In this document: positions 1 through 7,476 of the stretch, one piece after another
Layout: each line of letters opens with the position of its first letter
Position numbering within the stretch: position 1 is the stretch's first letter
Translations under genes and position numbers: made by a program
Assembly (NCBI GenBank): GCA_012270995.1
Contig: JAAXHG010000012.1
Location: 1 to 57,145, forward strand
From: Vicinamibacteraceae bacterium
Lineage (GTDB): Bacteria; Acidobacteriota; Thermoanaerobaculia; Multivoradales; Multivoraceae
Length of the DNA stretch: 57,145 bases
Reading direction: 5' to 3'
Notes under the pieces: generated by a model
The model's database searches: none
The model's input: only the letters and a program-made list of their open reading frames with translations
Told to the model about the DNA's origin: nothing

Positions 1-481
1 AGACCCACTTGGCGCTCTTCCAGGCGTAGAGATGGGGCACCACGAGGCGTAGCGGGCCGCCGTGGTCCGGCGCCAGGGCCTGGCCGCCGTGGCGGTCGGC
101 GAGCAGCGCGTGTTCGGACAGGAGATCTTCGAGCGGCAGATTCGTCGTGTAGCCGCCGTAGCAGTGGACCATCGCGTGGGTAGCGTCGGGGGAGGGCGCA
201 ACAGCGCCCAGCACGTCACGGGTGGCGAACCCGGACCACGGATTGTCCAGGGTCGAGAACCGCGTGACGCAGTGGAAATCGGCCGTCACCTCGCGCCGCG
301 GCAGCGACTGAAGCGCCCCCCAGTCGAACGCGTGCTCGGCCTCGACGCGGCCGAACAGCCGCAGCTCGAACCCGGCCATGTCGACCTCCGGCGTGTCGCC
401 GACAGACAGCACCGGCCACTTCTTCGTGACGTACTGACCGGGGGGGACCCGGTCATCGCCGCGTCTCGGAGAATCGTCCAT
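1..481 (-). CDS. Sulfite oxidase-like molybdopterin oxidoreductase, 5' part
   Basis: The ATG at 481 opens a frame that runs off the left edge, so only about 160 N-terminal residues are visible. The protein has no signal peptide. It contains the segment DFHCVTRFS followed by TLDNPWSG. The Cys of HCVTR is the molybdenum-ligating cysteine in the sulfite oxidase/YedY superfamily, and VHCYGGYTTNLPLED further on fits the same fold. It resembles the short cytoplasmic sulfite-oxidase-like proteins rather than periplasmic MsrP. It would need molybdopterin, which fits the MoaD-MoaE fusion at 6205 and the MoeZ-like enzyme at 2133. It is divergent from cysM across about 100 bases. A TATCCT box lies 9 bases before the ATG with no Shine-Dalgarno. 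Its substrate cannot be told from sequence. Confidence 0.8.
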   Translation of the reverse strand, partial: MDDSPRRGDDRVPPGQYVTKKWPVLSVGDTPEVDMAGFELRLFGRVEAEHAFDWGALQSLPRREVTADFHCVTRFSTLDNPWSGFATRDVLGAVAPSPDATHAMVHCYGGYTTNLPLEDLLSEHALLADRHGGQALAPDHGGPLRLVVPHLYAWKSAKWV

Positions 482-586
482 CGCGACGGGAGGATACCCG
501 GGCGGTTGTCAAATGTGAGTGTTTTGGTCAACAATTCCCGTTCGCCCCTTCGTGGCTCGCCCGAGCCACCGGCCGGAGTCCGCACG

Positions 587-1594
587 ATGATCACCGAATC
601 CGCCCCCAGCGAGTACGCTGCTGCCGCCGTCGAGCTGGCCGGCCCGCCGATTCCGGCGGGGCTGGGCGCGGCCGCCCGGGGCTTGCTCGCGCGGATCGGC
701 AACACGCCGCTGCTCGACCTCAGCCATGTGCTGGGGCCGGCCGCGCAGGCCCTTGGCTCGGAGTTGCTGGCCAAGGCGGAGATGGCGAACCCCGGCGGTT
801 CGGTCAAGGACCGGCCCGCCCGACACATGATGCTCGCGGCCTGCGATAGCGGCCAGCTCGAGGATGGTCGCCGCGTCCTGGACGCGACCTCCGGCAACAC
901 CGGTATCGCTCTCGCCATGCTCGGGGCCGCGATGGACGTCGGCGTCACGCTCTGCCTGCCGCGGAACGCCTCGATCGAGCGGCGTCGCATCCTGGGCGCG
1001 TTCGGCGCCGAACTCGTCCTCACCGATCCGATGGAAGGTTCCGACGGCGCGATCCGGGAGGCGCATCGGATGATCGAGGCCTCGCCGGCGGACTTCTGCT
1101 ACGTAGACCAGTACAGCAACCCCGCCAACTGGCGGGCTCACTTCGAGACCACGGGCCCCGAGGTCTGGCTGCAGACCGAAGGTCGGTTGACTCACTTCGT
1201 CGCCGGTCTGGGCACCAGCGGCACGTTCTGCGGCACCGCGCGCTACCTGGCGGAGCGTGCGCCGGAGGTCCGGCTCATCTCGATGCAGCCGGACGGACCG
1301 TTCCACGGTCTCGAGGGCATGAAGCACATGCCCACCGCCCTGGTGCCCGCCATCTACGATCCGGGGATCGCGCACGAAGAGACCGCGGTGAGCACGGAGG
1401 ATGCCTACGCCGAGGTCAAGGCGCTCGCCCGTCGGAGCGGACTGCTGGTCGGCATCTCGGCGGGCGCCAACGTGGTCGCGGCGCGTCGGATCGCCGAGCG
1501 CGCCGCCGAGGCGGGCGAGCGCGCCGTCGTCGTCACGATCCTCTGCGACGGCGCCGACAAGTACCTGTCCGGGCCGTTCTGGGACGAAGACTGA
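587..1594 (+). CDS. cysM: Cysteine synthase, CysM-like (PLP fold type II)
   Basis: This PLP-dependent beta-replacement enzyme makes cysteine from an activated serine and a sulfur donor. Of its 335 residues, K74 in NPGGSVKDR is the Schiff-base lysine, TSGNTG (101-106) is the substrate loop and GTSGTF (209-214) is the phosphate-binding loop. The frame is open further upstream, but ATG 587 is where cysteine-synthase homology begins. The next genes encode a JAMM peptidase and a CysO-E1-rhodanese fusion. That is the mycobacterial CysM/Mec/CysO/MoeZ set, in which sulfur is carried as a protein thiocarboxylate and O-phosphoserine is the acceptor. The context therefore favours CysO-dependent CysM over sulfide-dependent CysK. 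Substrate preference is inferred from context, not seen. Confidence 0.9.
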   Translation: MITESAPSEYAAAAVELAGPPIPAGLGAAARGLLARIGNTPLLDLSHVLGPAAQALGSELLAKAEMANPGGSVKDRPARHMMLAACDSGQLEDGRRVLDATSGNTGIALAMLGAAMDVGVTLCLPRNASIERRRILGAFGAELVLTDPMEGSDGAIREAHRMIEASPADFCYVDQYSNPANWRAHFETTGPEVWLQTEGRLTHFVAGLGTSGTFCGTARYLAERAPEVRLISMQPDGPFHGLEGMKHMPTALVPAIYDPGIAHEETAVSTEDAYAEVKALARRSGLLVGISAGANVVAARRIAERAAEAGERAVVVTILCDGADKYLSGPFWDED

Positions 1595-1637
1595 GCCAAC
1601 GGACCGGCGCACGCGACGACCGCATCGAGATTGCAGG

Positions 1638-2096
1638 ATGATCGAACTGTCCCCGGCCGACCTGGCCCGCATCCGCGCCCACGGCGAGGCCACCTATCCG
1701 GAGGAGTGCTGTGGCATCCTGGTAGGCCGCACGGAGAAGGCGGCGAGCGGCAATGGCGCGGTGCTGGCCCGGGTCGTACGGCTGGTCGGCGCCGAGAACG
1801 AACGTGAGGACGAGAACCGGCACAACCGCTACCTGATCCCGCCCGAGGTCATCCTGCGGACCGAGCGGGAGGCGCGGGCGGACGGCCTGGACGTGATCGG
1901 CTACTACCACTCTCATCCCGATCATCCGTCGCGCCCCAGCGAGTTCGACCGGGATCACGCCTGGCCGGGCTACAGTTACCTGATCGTCTCGGTGCGCGAG
2001 GGCCGCGCCAGGGACGAGCGGAGCTGGCGGCTCAGCAACGACCGTTCCCGCTTCGACGAGGAACCGATCCGCGTCCCCGAACCGTCAGCGACCTGA
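1638..2096 (+). CDS. mec: JAMM/MPN metallopeptidase, Mec-like
   Basis: This 152-residue zinc isopeptidase belongs to the Mov34/MPN/PAD-1 superfamily. The JAMM signature is complete: E22 in YPEECCG, H91 and H93 in YYHSHP, S101 and D104 in SEFD. In the mycobacterial pathway Mec removes cysteine from the C-terminus of the CysO-cysteine adduct, regenerating the Gly-Gly carboxylate. ATG 1638 lies 43 bases after the cysM stop, and the CysO fusion starts 36 bases after this gene, so the three are probably one transcript. In this genome the CysO diglycine lies inside a longer polypeptide, so this peptidase is also the obvious candidate to cut precursors after Gly-Gly. That second role is inference. 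Confidence 0.9.
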   Translation: MIELSPADLARIRAHGEATYPEECCGILVGRTEKAASGNGAVLARVVRLVGAENEREDENRHNRYLIPPEVILRTEREARADGLDVIGYYHSHPDHPSRPSEFDRDHAWPGYSYLIVSVREGRARDERSWRLSNDRSRFDEEPIRVPEPSAT

Positions 2097-2132
2097 ACAC
2101 GTATAGAGCGAAGAGTCCCACGGAGACCGACG

Positions 2133-3590
2133 ATGACCGTACTCATACAGATTCCCACCCCCTTGCGGGGCTTCGCCGACGAGCAGGCCGAAGTGGCCGT
2201 CGCGGCCGCCACCGTCGGCGAGGCGATGGAGCAGCTCGTGACCCGGTACGAGGGGTTGCGACCGCACCTGTTCGGCGACGACGGCAAGCTCCGCACCTTC
2301 GTCAACCTGTTCCTCGACGACGAGGACGTGCGTTACCTGGAGCGCGAGGCGACGCCGATAGGCGGCGACGCGACGCTGGCGATCATCCCGTCGATCGCCG
2401 GTGGCACGGTGGCCGAACCGCCGCCGGCCGCTCAGGCGCCGGCCGCCGAGCTGAGCCCGGAGGAGATCCTCCGCTACAGCCGGCACCTGATCATGCCCGA
2501 GGTCGGCTCCGAGGGACAGTTGAAGCTCAAGGCCGCCAAGGTGCTGATGATCGGCACCGGCGGGCTCGGCTCGCCGCTCGGCATGTACCTCGCCGCGGCC
2601 GGCGTCGGCCGCCTCGGCCTGGTGGACTTCGACGTCGTCGACGAGTCGAACCTGCACCGCCAGTTGCTCTACAGCAACGCGGACGTCGGCCGTCCCAAGA
2701 TCGACGCCGCGGTCGAGAGGCTGCGCGAGGTCAACCCGCACATCGAACTCACGCCGCACCCGGTGCTGCTCAACTCGAGCAACGCGCTCGAGATCTTCGA
2801 GGACTACGACCTGATCGTCGACGGCACGGACAACTTCCCGACCCGCTACCTCGTCAACGACGCCTGCGTCCTGCTCGGCAAGCCGAACGTCTACGGCTCC
2901 ATCTTCCGCTTCGAGGGCCAGGTGTCCGTGTTCTGGGGAGCGAAGGGCCCCTGCTACCGCTGCCTGTTCGCCGAGCCGCCGCCGCCGGGACTCGTTCCCT
3001 CATGCGCCGAGGGCGGCGTCCTCGGTGTGCTCCCCGGCATCATCGGCAGCCTGCAGGCGAACGAGGTGATCAAGCTGATCATCGGCCAGGGCGATCCGTT
3101 GATCGGCCGCCTGGTTCTGTTCGATGCCCTGCGCATGTCCTTCCGCGAGCTGAAGCTGCGCAAGAACCCCGACTGCCCGGTCTGCTCCGAGAATCCGACC
3201 CAGACCGAGCTGATCGACTACGAGCAGTTCTGCGGCGTCCCCGCCGTCGCCGAGGAGCCGGCGCTCAACGACATGATCGACGTCACCCCGACCCAGGTGC
3301 AGTCCTGGAGGAACGACGGCCGCGACGTACATATCCTCGACGTCCGCGGGCCGCAGGAGTACGCGATCTGCCGGATCGACGGCTCGACCCTGATCCCGGT
3401 TGCCGAGCTCGAGGGCCGGCTGGGCGAACTCGATCCTTCGAAGCGCTGGGTCGTCCACTGCCACCACGGCCCGCGGTCGACGCGAGCGACGAACATCCTC
3501 CGCGACAACGGCTTCCCGCAGGCCTACAACCTGGCTGGCGGGATCGATGCGTGGGCGGTGGAGGTGGATCCGTCGTTGCCGCGGTATTGA
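2133..3590 (+). CDS. moeZ: CysO-MoeZ fusion: ubiquitin-like sulfur carrier + E1 adenylyltransferase + rhodanese
   Basis: This 485-residue protein has three domains. Residues 1-91 are a ThiS/CysO beta-grasp domain ending in IIPSIAGG (Gly90-Gly91). After a Pro/Ala linker, 110-365 is a MoeB/ThiF-type adenylyltransferase with GTGGLGSP nucleotide loop, catalytic-type Cys291 in VPSCAEGG, and zinc cysteines CYRC (274, 277) and CPVC (348, 351). Residues 385-485 are a rhodanese with Cys443 in VHCHHGPRS. MoeZ-type enzymes adenylate a carrier's C-terminal glycine and exchange it for a thiocarboxylate. Here the carrier is fused in front of its own activator, so Gly91 is not a free C-terminus and cleavage is required unless a separate carrier exists. 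The start is ATG 2133. Mycobacterial CysO and MoeZ are separate proteins. Confidence 0.92.
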   Translation: MTVLIQIPTPLRGFADEQAEVAVAAATVGEAMEQLVTRYEGLRPHLFGDDGKLRTFVNLFLDDEDVRYLEREATPIGGDATLAIIPSIAGGTVAEPPPAAQAPAAELSPEEILRYSRHLIMPEVGSEGQLKLKAAKVLMIGTGGLGSPLGMYLAAAGVGRLGLVDFDVVDESNLHRQLLYSNADVGRPKIDAAVERLREVNPHIELTPHPVLLNSSNALEIFEDYDLIVDGTDNFPTRYLVNDACVLLGKPNVYGSIFRFEGQVSVFWGAKGPCYRCLFAEPPPPGLVPSCAEGGVLGVLPGIIGSLQANEVIKLIIGQGDPLIGRLVLFDALRMSFRELKLRKNPDCPVCSENPTQTELIDYEQFCGVPAVAEEPALNDMIDVTPTQVQSWRNDGRDVHILDVRGPQEYAICRIDGSTLIPVAELEGRLGELDPSKRWVVHCHHGPRSTRATNILRDNGFPQAYNLAGGIDAWAVEVDPSLPRY

Positions 3591-3600
3591 GGGGAGCGGC

Positions 3601-3662
3601 CTAGCCCGCAGATTTCACCGAGGTTCGGCCGCAGTAGGACATCGGTGCAATTTGCGGGCTAG
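3601..3662. repeat. CTAG-ended imperfect palindrome
   Basis: Left arm ctagcccgcagatt (3601-3614) and right arm aatttgcgggctag (3649-3662) are inverted with one mismatch around a 34-base centre. It lies between the moeZ and vapC stops, which converge. It could act as a terminator in either direction or be a small REP/MITE-like repeat. Other palindromes with CTAG at or near their ends occur at 6138 and 52806. Confidence 0.6.
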
Positions 3663-3690
3663 GTAGCGACTTCAATCGACTTCTCCCGGA

Positions 3691-4077
3691 TCACCAAACG
3701 CGCCGGACGCCGTAGGCGTCGAAGGGTGCCTCGATCGAGACGAGAATCAGGTCGCGTCCCAACGCCTGTGCGATCAGCATCCGGTCGAACGGGTCGCGTA
3801 AGGGAGCCGGCAGCGCGCCGGCGCGAGCGGCATCCGGCACGCTGACCGGCAACTCCTCGAAGCTCTGTCCGGCGATCGCTTCGGAGACGTCCAGCGCCAC
3901 TTCCTCGGCTTCCGGAAGCCTGCCGAGGCGGTGTTTGGTCGTGATCTCCCATGCCGACGCCGCACTGACCAACACGTCGTTCGCTTCGTCCTCGATCGCC
4001 CGGCGGGCGGATCGGGATAGTCGCCGGCTTCCGGCCAGCCACCAGAGGAAGGCATGCGTGTCGAGCAGCAGCCGCAC
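3691..4077 (-). CDS. vapC: PIN-domain toxin, VapC-like
   Basis: This 128-residue PIN ribonuclease is of the type that cleaves tRNA or rRNA when its antitoxin is lost. The acidic site is visible as D6 (LLDTHAF), E44 (SAASAWEIT) and D95/D98 (LRDPFDRML). DTHAFLWWL is the hallmark of the PIN subgroup that pairs with Phd/YefM antitoxins. It starts at GTG 4077, three bases after the antitoxin stop, so the two are translationally coupled. Length and catalytic residues look intact, so it is probably a functional toxin. The pair sits alone between the sulfur-carrier cluster and ygfZ, as expected for a laterally moving module. The RNA target cannot be predicted. Confidence 0.9.
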   Translation of the reverse strand: MRLLLDTHAFLWWLAGSRRLSRSARRAIEDEANDVLVSAASAWEITTKHRLGRLPEAEEVALDVSEAIAGQSFEELPVSVPDAARAGALPAPLRDPFDRMLIAQALGRDLILVSIEAPFDAYGVRRVW

Positions 4078-4080
4078 GCT

Positions 4081-4317
4081 CTACTCCTCCCAGGCCGCCA
4101 ACTCCTCCTCGGGCAGAGGTTCGAAGAACCGCTCGTCGATGCGGATCCGTCCTCGCATGGCTCCGAACTGGCGCTTCGCTGGAGGGTGGCAACTGACGAG
4201 CCGCGCGACCGGTTCGCCGTTGCGGGCGATCACGACTTCCTCTCCGCGTTCGACCTGCGCGAGGAGCCGCGACAGTTGAGTCTTCGCTTGATGCACGTTC
4301 ACTACGGACACTCCCAT
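4081..4317 (-). CDS. vapB: Phd/YefM-family antitoxin
   Basis: This 78-residue antitoxin has the Phd/YefM DNA-binding beginning VNVHQAKTQLSRLLAQVERGEEVVIARNGEPVARLV and an acidic C-terminal tail (EEELAAWEE) expected to wrap the PIN toxin. Such proteins repress their own promoter, and the complex represses more strongly. A short dyad gttagctaac just upstream (about 4333-4342) could be the operator. The toxin gene follows after 3 bases. Confidence 0.88.
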   Translation of the reverse strand: MGVSVVNVHQAKTQLSRLLAQVERGEEVVIARNGEPVARLVSCHPPAKRQFGAMRGRIRIDERFFEPLPEEELAAWEE

Positions 4318-4368
4318 CCCCCTCCGGACGGTTGGTTAGCTAACCGTAGGACTAAGAGGTGGGCCGTG

Positions 4369-5337
4369 TCAAGTGTCGAGCGGCTTGAAGCGGACCTTCC
4401 GTCCTTCGATCCGCACAAGCGCCTCCGGCAGCGCATCGACAGCCCGTCGCGGCAGCAGGGCGAGGCCGATGGCGGCATCGTCGCGCGGCGACGGGGAGAC
4501 GCTGGTGACGGTGCCGGCGGGCCGGCCGTCGAACTCGATCGCGGCCCCGGAGGCCGGGGTGTGTCCGGGCTCGAAGACGAGCCGGCACATGCGGCGGGCC
4601 GGCTGGCCGCGGTAGTGGATCCGGGCGACGATCTCCTGGCCGAGGTAGCAGCCCTTCTCGTAGTCGACGGCGTCTTCGATGCCGGTCTCCTGGGGCAGGT
4701 TGGCGTCGTCGTAGTCAACGCCCCAGAGTGGGTGGCCGTGTTCGATGCGGAGGGCCTCTGTTGCTTCGGCACCCGCCTGGGGGACTCCCGCATCCGCCAA
4801 GTCTTCCGCCATCAGTGGCGCGATCGCGGAGGATTGCCAGAGGGAGAAGGCGGGTACCGGGCTATGTCCCTCGCGGACGAGGCGGGCCTGGTAGTCGAGG
4901 AGTTCGACCTGGGTGTGACTCCAGGGCTCGGTCAGGTCGCGGGTCGCTGAGGCGCCGAGATCGGCGAGGACTTCCGCGCTCCTCGGCCCGGCGATCCTCA
5001 CCGACGCCATGTCGCCGAGCGGCAGGATCTCGACCTGGTCGGTGACGATGTACTTGTCCAGGTGCTCGATGATCGTCCTGCCGCGGCCCTTCGGGATCTC
5101 GAGCCACAGGCGGTCTTCGAGGGCCAGCACGGCGGCGCTGGCGAGAATGCGGCCGCGCACGTCAGTGATGAAGCCGAACCGGCCTGTGCCGGGTTCAAGG
5201 CCTTCGATGGCCGCGGTCACCATGCCGCCGAAGAACCGTTCGCGGTCGGGACCCATGAGTTCCAGTCGGGAGGCCGGGACGGGCTCGCACAGGGCCGCCT
5301 CGACGGTGAGTAGCCGGATGTCGCGTTCGAAGCTCAA
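4369..5337 (-). CDS. ygfZ: Folate-binding YgfZ/GcvT-like protein
   Basis: This 322-residue protein is of the YgfZ (IBA57-like) family, related to aminomethyltransferase GcvT and needed for repair or assembly of certain Fe-S enzymes such as MiaB. The family signature KGCYLGQE lies at 228-235 and its Cys230 is the conserved functional residue. The N-terminal part (LMGPDRERFFGGMVT) and the late GLALLPRRA match the GcvT-like fold. It starts with TTG at 5337, overlapping the upstream HAD gene stop by four bases (TTGA), so translation is coupled. The IscA-type protein at 6961 is a plausible functional partner nearby. Confidence 0.88.
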   Translation of the reverse strand: MSFERDIRLLTVEAALCEPVPASRLELMGPDRERFFGGMVTAAIEGLEPGTGRFGFITDVRGRILASAAVLALEDRLWLEIPKGRGRTIIEHLDKYIVTDQVEILPLGDMASVRIAGPRSAEVLADLGASATRDLTEPWSHTQVELLDYQARLVREGHSPVPAFSLWQSSAIAPLMAEDLADAGVPQAGAEATEALRIEHGHPLWGVDYDDANLPQETGIEDAVDYEKGCYLGQEIVARIHYRGQPARRMCRLVFEPGHTPASGAAIEFDGRPAGTVTSVSPSPRDDAAIGLALLPRRAVDALPEALVRIEGRKVRFKPLDT

Positions 5338-6038
5338 GGCGACCGCCGCGGGCGGCCGTGGCCGTCGAGCAGGATCTCCCGCACGGAGGCGTGGCGCAGG
5401 TCGGGCACGACCCAGCGGGCGCCCGCTTCTTCCAGCCGGTGGTCGGGAGTGAAGCCGGTGGCCACGGCCAGCACCGGGACGCCATGGGCGTCGCCGCAGG
5501 CGATGTCGCGTACCGTGTCGCCGATGATGACGACGTCGCTCGGCTCCGGTGGGGCGCCGAGCCGGTTCGTTGCCCGTTCGACGGCGACGGGAACCAGCTC
5601 ATTGCGCCGGACGCCGTCCTCGCCGAACGCGCCGAAGTCGAAGAAACGGTTCAGGCCGAAGGGTTCGAGCTTGGCCCGGGCGCCGATCTCCCAGTTGCCG
5701 GTGAGCAGTGCGACGCAGGTGTCCTCGGCGGCGACCAACTCCTCGAGCAGCTCGACGACGCCGGGCAGAAGCCTCATCTGCTCGGGATCCAGCCGTTCGA
5801 GCAGGTCGCTGTAGTGGAAGCGCACCTCGCCCAGGCGGTCTTCAACCTCGTCGCGCGGCAGGCCGGCCTCGGTCATCAGGTCGATGACCGCCTCCGTATC
5901 CGTCCTGCCGCCGAAGTCGTAGGCGCGGACGTTGCCGGTCCGGCCGAAGGTGCGCTTGAGCGCGCCCATGAAGATCGGCCCGATCTGAGGGCCGCAGCGC
6001 ACCAGGGTGCCGTCGATGTCGAAGAGCAGGAGCCGCAT
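5334..6038 (-). CDS. HAD-superfamily phosphatase, Gph-like
   Basis: This 234-residue haloacid-dehalogenase hydrolase has all four motifs: nucleophile D7 and acid D9 in LLFDIDGT, T113 in LLTGN, K123, and D174/D178 in IIGDTVRDIA. The cap inserted after motif I is the small helical type found in phosphoglycolate phosphatases and beta-phosphoglucomutases. The substrate cannot be assigned. It is the first gene of a two-gene unit with ygfZ, overlapping it by four bases. It starts at ATG 6038. Confidence 0.88.
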   Translation of the reverse strand: MRLLLFDIDGTLVRCGPQIGPIFMGALKRTFGRTGNVRAYDFGGRTDTEAVIDLMTEAGLPRDEVEDRLGEVRFHYSDLLERLDPEQMRLLPGVVELLEELVAAEDTCVALLTGNWEIGARAKLEPFGLNRFFDFGAFGEDGVRRNELVPVAVERATNRLGAPPEPSDVVIIGDTVRDIACGDAHGVPVLAVATGFTPDHRLEEAGARWVVPDLRHASVREILLDGHGRPRRSP

Positions 6039-6084
6039 CGCGTAGCCGGTGTTCCAGCGTAGGCGCGGAGACTATCCGCCCTGT

Positions 6085-6113
6085 TAGAGCCGCCAAACCT
6101 GTCGCAGGCTCCA
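6085..6113 (+). repeat. Short dispersed repeat, copy 1
   Basis: The segment beginning tagagccgccaaacc and ending ggctcca matches 20885-20914 at about 27 of 31 aligned positions. A third, weaker relative begins at 52355. In the other two copies the first three bases are a gene's TAG stop. It can pair gagcc with ggctc, so a transcript-end hairpin is possible. Confidence 0.45.
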
Positions 6114-6137
6114 TGTTTGGCCCCAGCCCCCACCTCG

Positions 6138-6193
6138 CTAGCAGCGTCCGCCTGAGAACTCGCTTCGCAGCGTTCTACGGCGCACGCTGCTAG
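6138..6193. repeat. CTAG-ended imperfect palindrome upstream of moaX
   Basis: Arms ctagcagcgtccgcc (6138-6152) and ggcgcacgctgctag (6179-6193) are inverted with one mismatch in 15. A smaller agaac/gttct stem lies inside. It ends 11 bases before the TTG start of the MoaD-MoaE gene, so it could shape that mRNA's 5' end, or be a REP-like repeat. Its outer bases resemble the 52806-52973 palindrome. Confidence 0.55.
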
Positions 6194-6204
6194 CCTTCCG
6201 CGTC

Positions 6205-6894
6205 TTGATCGTACGGGTGCTGAGCTTCGCCACCGCGCTGGACGCTGTAGGCAGCGCCGAGACGGAACACGACCTCCCGGACGGCAGCACGGTCGCCGAC
6301 CTGGTCGAGCAACTGACGGAGGCGTATCCGGGCCTGGAAGCCCTTTGGCTGCGGTTGGCGGTGGCCATCGACGGGGAGGTCGCCGGGGATCGGACGGCAC
6401 CTCTTCACGACGGCGCCGAAGTGGCCCTTCTGCCGCCGGTATCCGGCGGTTCGTGCGGCGCTAGCGCAAGCCGGCTGCGGGGCGGTCCGGTCGACGCGGA
6501 CACCGTGGCCTCTGTCCGTGCCCGCGTAGAAGACGCCGGCAAGGGAGCGGTCGTCGTCTTCGTCGGCAACGTCCGCAACTCCTTCGGCGGCCGGCCGGTG
6601 GAGCGGATCACGTACTCCGCCTACCCAGCGATGGCGGAGAAACGACTCGAGCGGATCGTGAACGAGCTCGAGGCGGCTGAGCCCGGAACCCGCGTCGAGG
6701 TCGTCCACGGCCTGGGCACGCTCGAAGTAGGCGATGCGAGCGTTGTCATCGCCACGGCCTCCGCCCACCGCCGCCAGGCCTACGAGGTGAACCGTCTCGC
6801 CCTGGAGCGTCTCAAGGCGGAGGTCCCCATCTGGAAGCGGGAGCACTACGTTGACGGCGAGTCCTCTTGGCGTGAGGAGGAACCGCTGGAGTAG
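6205..6894 (+). CDS. moaX: MoaD-MoaE fusion, molybdopterin synthase
   Basis: Both subunits of molybdopterin synthase are joined in one 229-residue chain. Residues 1-82 are the MoaD beta-grasp carrier ending PPVSGG (Gly81-Gly82). After about 15 linker residues comes MoaE (about 98-225), with FVGNVRN, AHRRQAYE (H188, R189) and WKREHY (K211) as active-site segments and a conserved GESSW end. The enzyme inserts two sulfurs into cPMP from the MoaD thiocarboxylate. The diglycine is internal, so the chain must be cut after Gly82 to work; mycobacterial MoaX, the same fusion, is cleaved there. The start is TTG 6205, directly after a palindrome. The likely activator (2133) and JAMM peptidase (1638) lie 4 kb away. 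Confidence 0.92.
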   Translation: MIVRVLSFATALDAVGSAETEHDLPDGSTVADLVEQLTEAYPGLEALWLRLAVAIDGEVAGDRTAPLHDGAEVALLPPVSGGSCGASASRLRGGPVDADTVASVRARVEDAGKGAVVVFVGNVRNSFGGRPVERITYSAYPAMAEKRLERIVNELEAAEPGTRVEVVHGLGTLEVGDASVVIATASAHRRQAYEVNRLALERLKAEVPIWKREHYVDGESSWREEEPLE

Positions 6895-6960
6895 AGGGAG
6901 CGGCGTAGTGGCCGACTCCGCCTGCGACGGATGCCGGCCAGAAGGCCGGCGCACCGACAC

Positions 6961-7350
6961 TCAGACGGCGAACGAGGAACCGCAGCCGCAGGTGCCGACG
7001 GCCTTCGGGTTCGAGAACTTGAAGCCGGTGCCGGCGACGCCGAGCTGGTAGTCGATCGTCGTGCCCTTGAGGTAGCGGGCGCTGATCGGGTCGACGTAGA
7101 CCTGTAGGCCGTCGTAGTCGAAGACTTCGTCCGTCTCGCGCTGGTTCGTCTCGAAGTCGAGCGCGTACTCGAAACCGCTGCAGCCGCCGCCGCGGACCGC
7201 CACTCGCAGCCCATGGTCCGCGGACAGGCCCTCGTCCTCGCGGGTGAGCTTGATCATCCGCACGGCCTTGGCGGTCACGTGCAGGGTCTCCGGCGCCTGC
7301 GCGGGTGCTGGCGTCGGTGCCGGCGGGGTCGGGAAGTCGATCTCAGGCAT
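6961..7350 (-). CDS. IscA/ErpA-type iron-sulfur carrier (HesB family)
   Basis: This 129-residue A-type carrier delivers Fe-S clusters to apo-enzymes. The three conserved cysteines are present in GGGCSGF and TCGCGSSF near the C-terminus. The first 20 residues are a Pro/Ala-rich extension (PTPPAPTPAPAQAP) not typical of the family and probably disordered; the domain starts near LHVTAKAV. ATG 7350 is used. A nearby partner is YgfZ (4369), also an Fe-S factor. Whether it acts as ErpA, SufA or IscA cannot be decided. Confidence 0.9.
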   Translation of the reverse strand: MPEIDFPTPPAPTPAPAQAPETLHVTAKAVRMIKLTREDEGLSADHGLRVAVRGGGCSGFEYALDFETNQRETDEVFDYDGLQVYVDPISARYLKGTTIDYQLGVAGTGFKFSNPKAVGTCGCGSSFAV

Positions 7351-7476
7351 CTGTTCAGGGAGGCGCGCGATGGGCGGCCTCGTTGCCCGAGAGTATCATC
7401 GAAGGGTGCTGACCGGGACGTTGGAGGGTTCGATGCGGCCCGCCGCGGGCAGCCGCGACGCGAGGGGACAAGGCTT

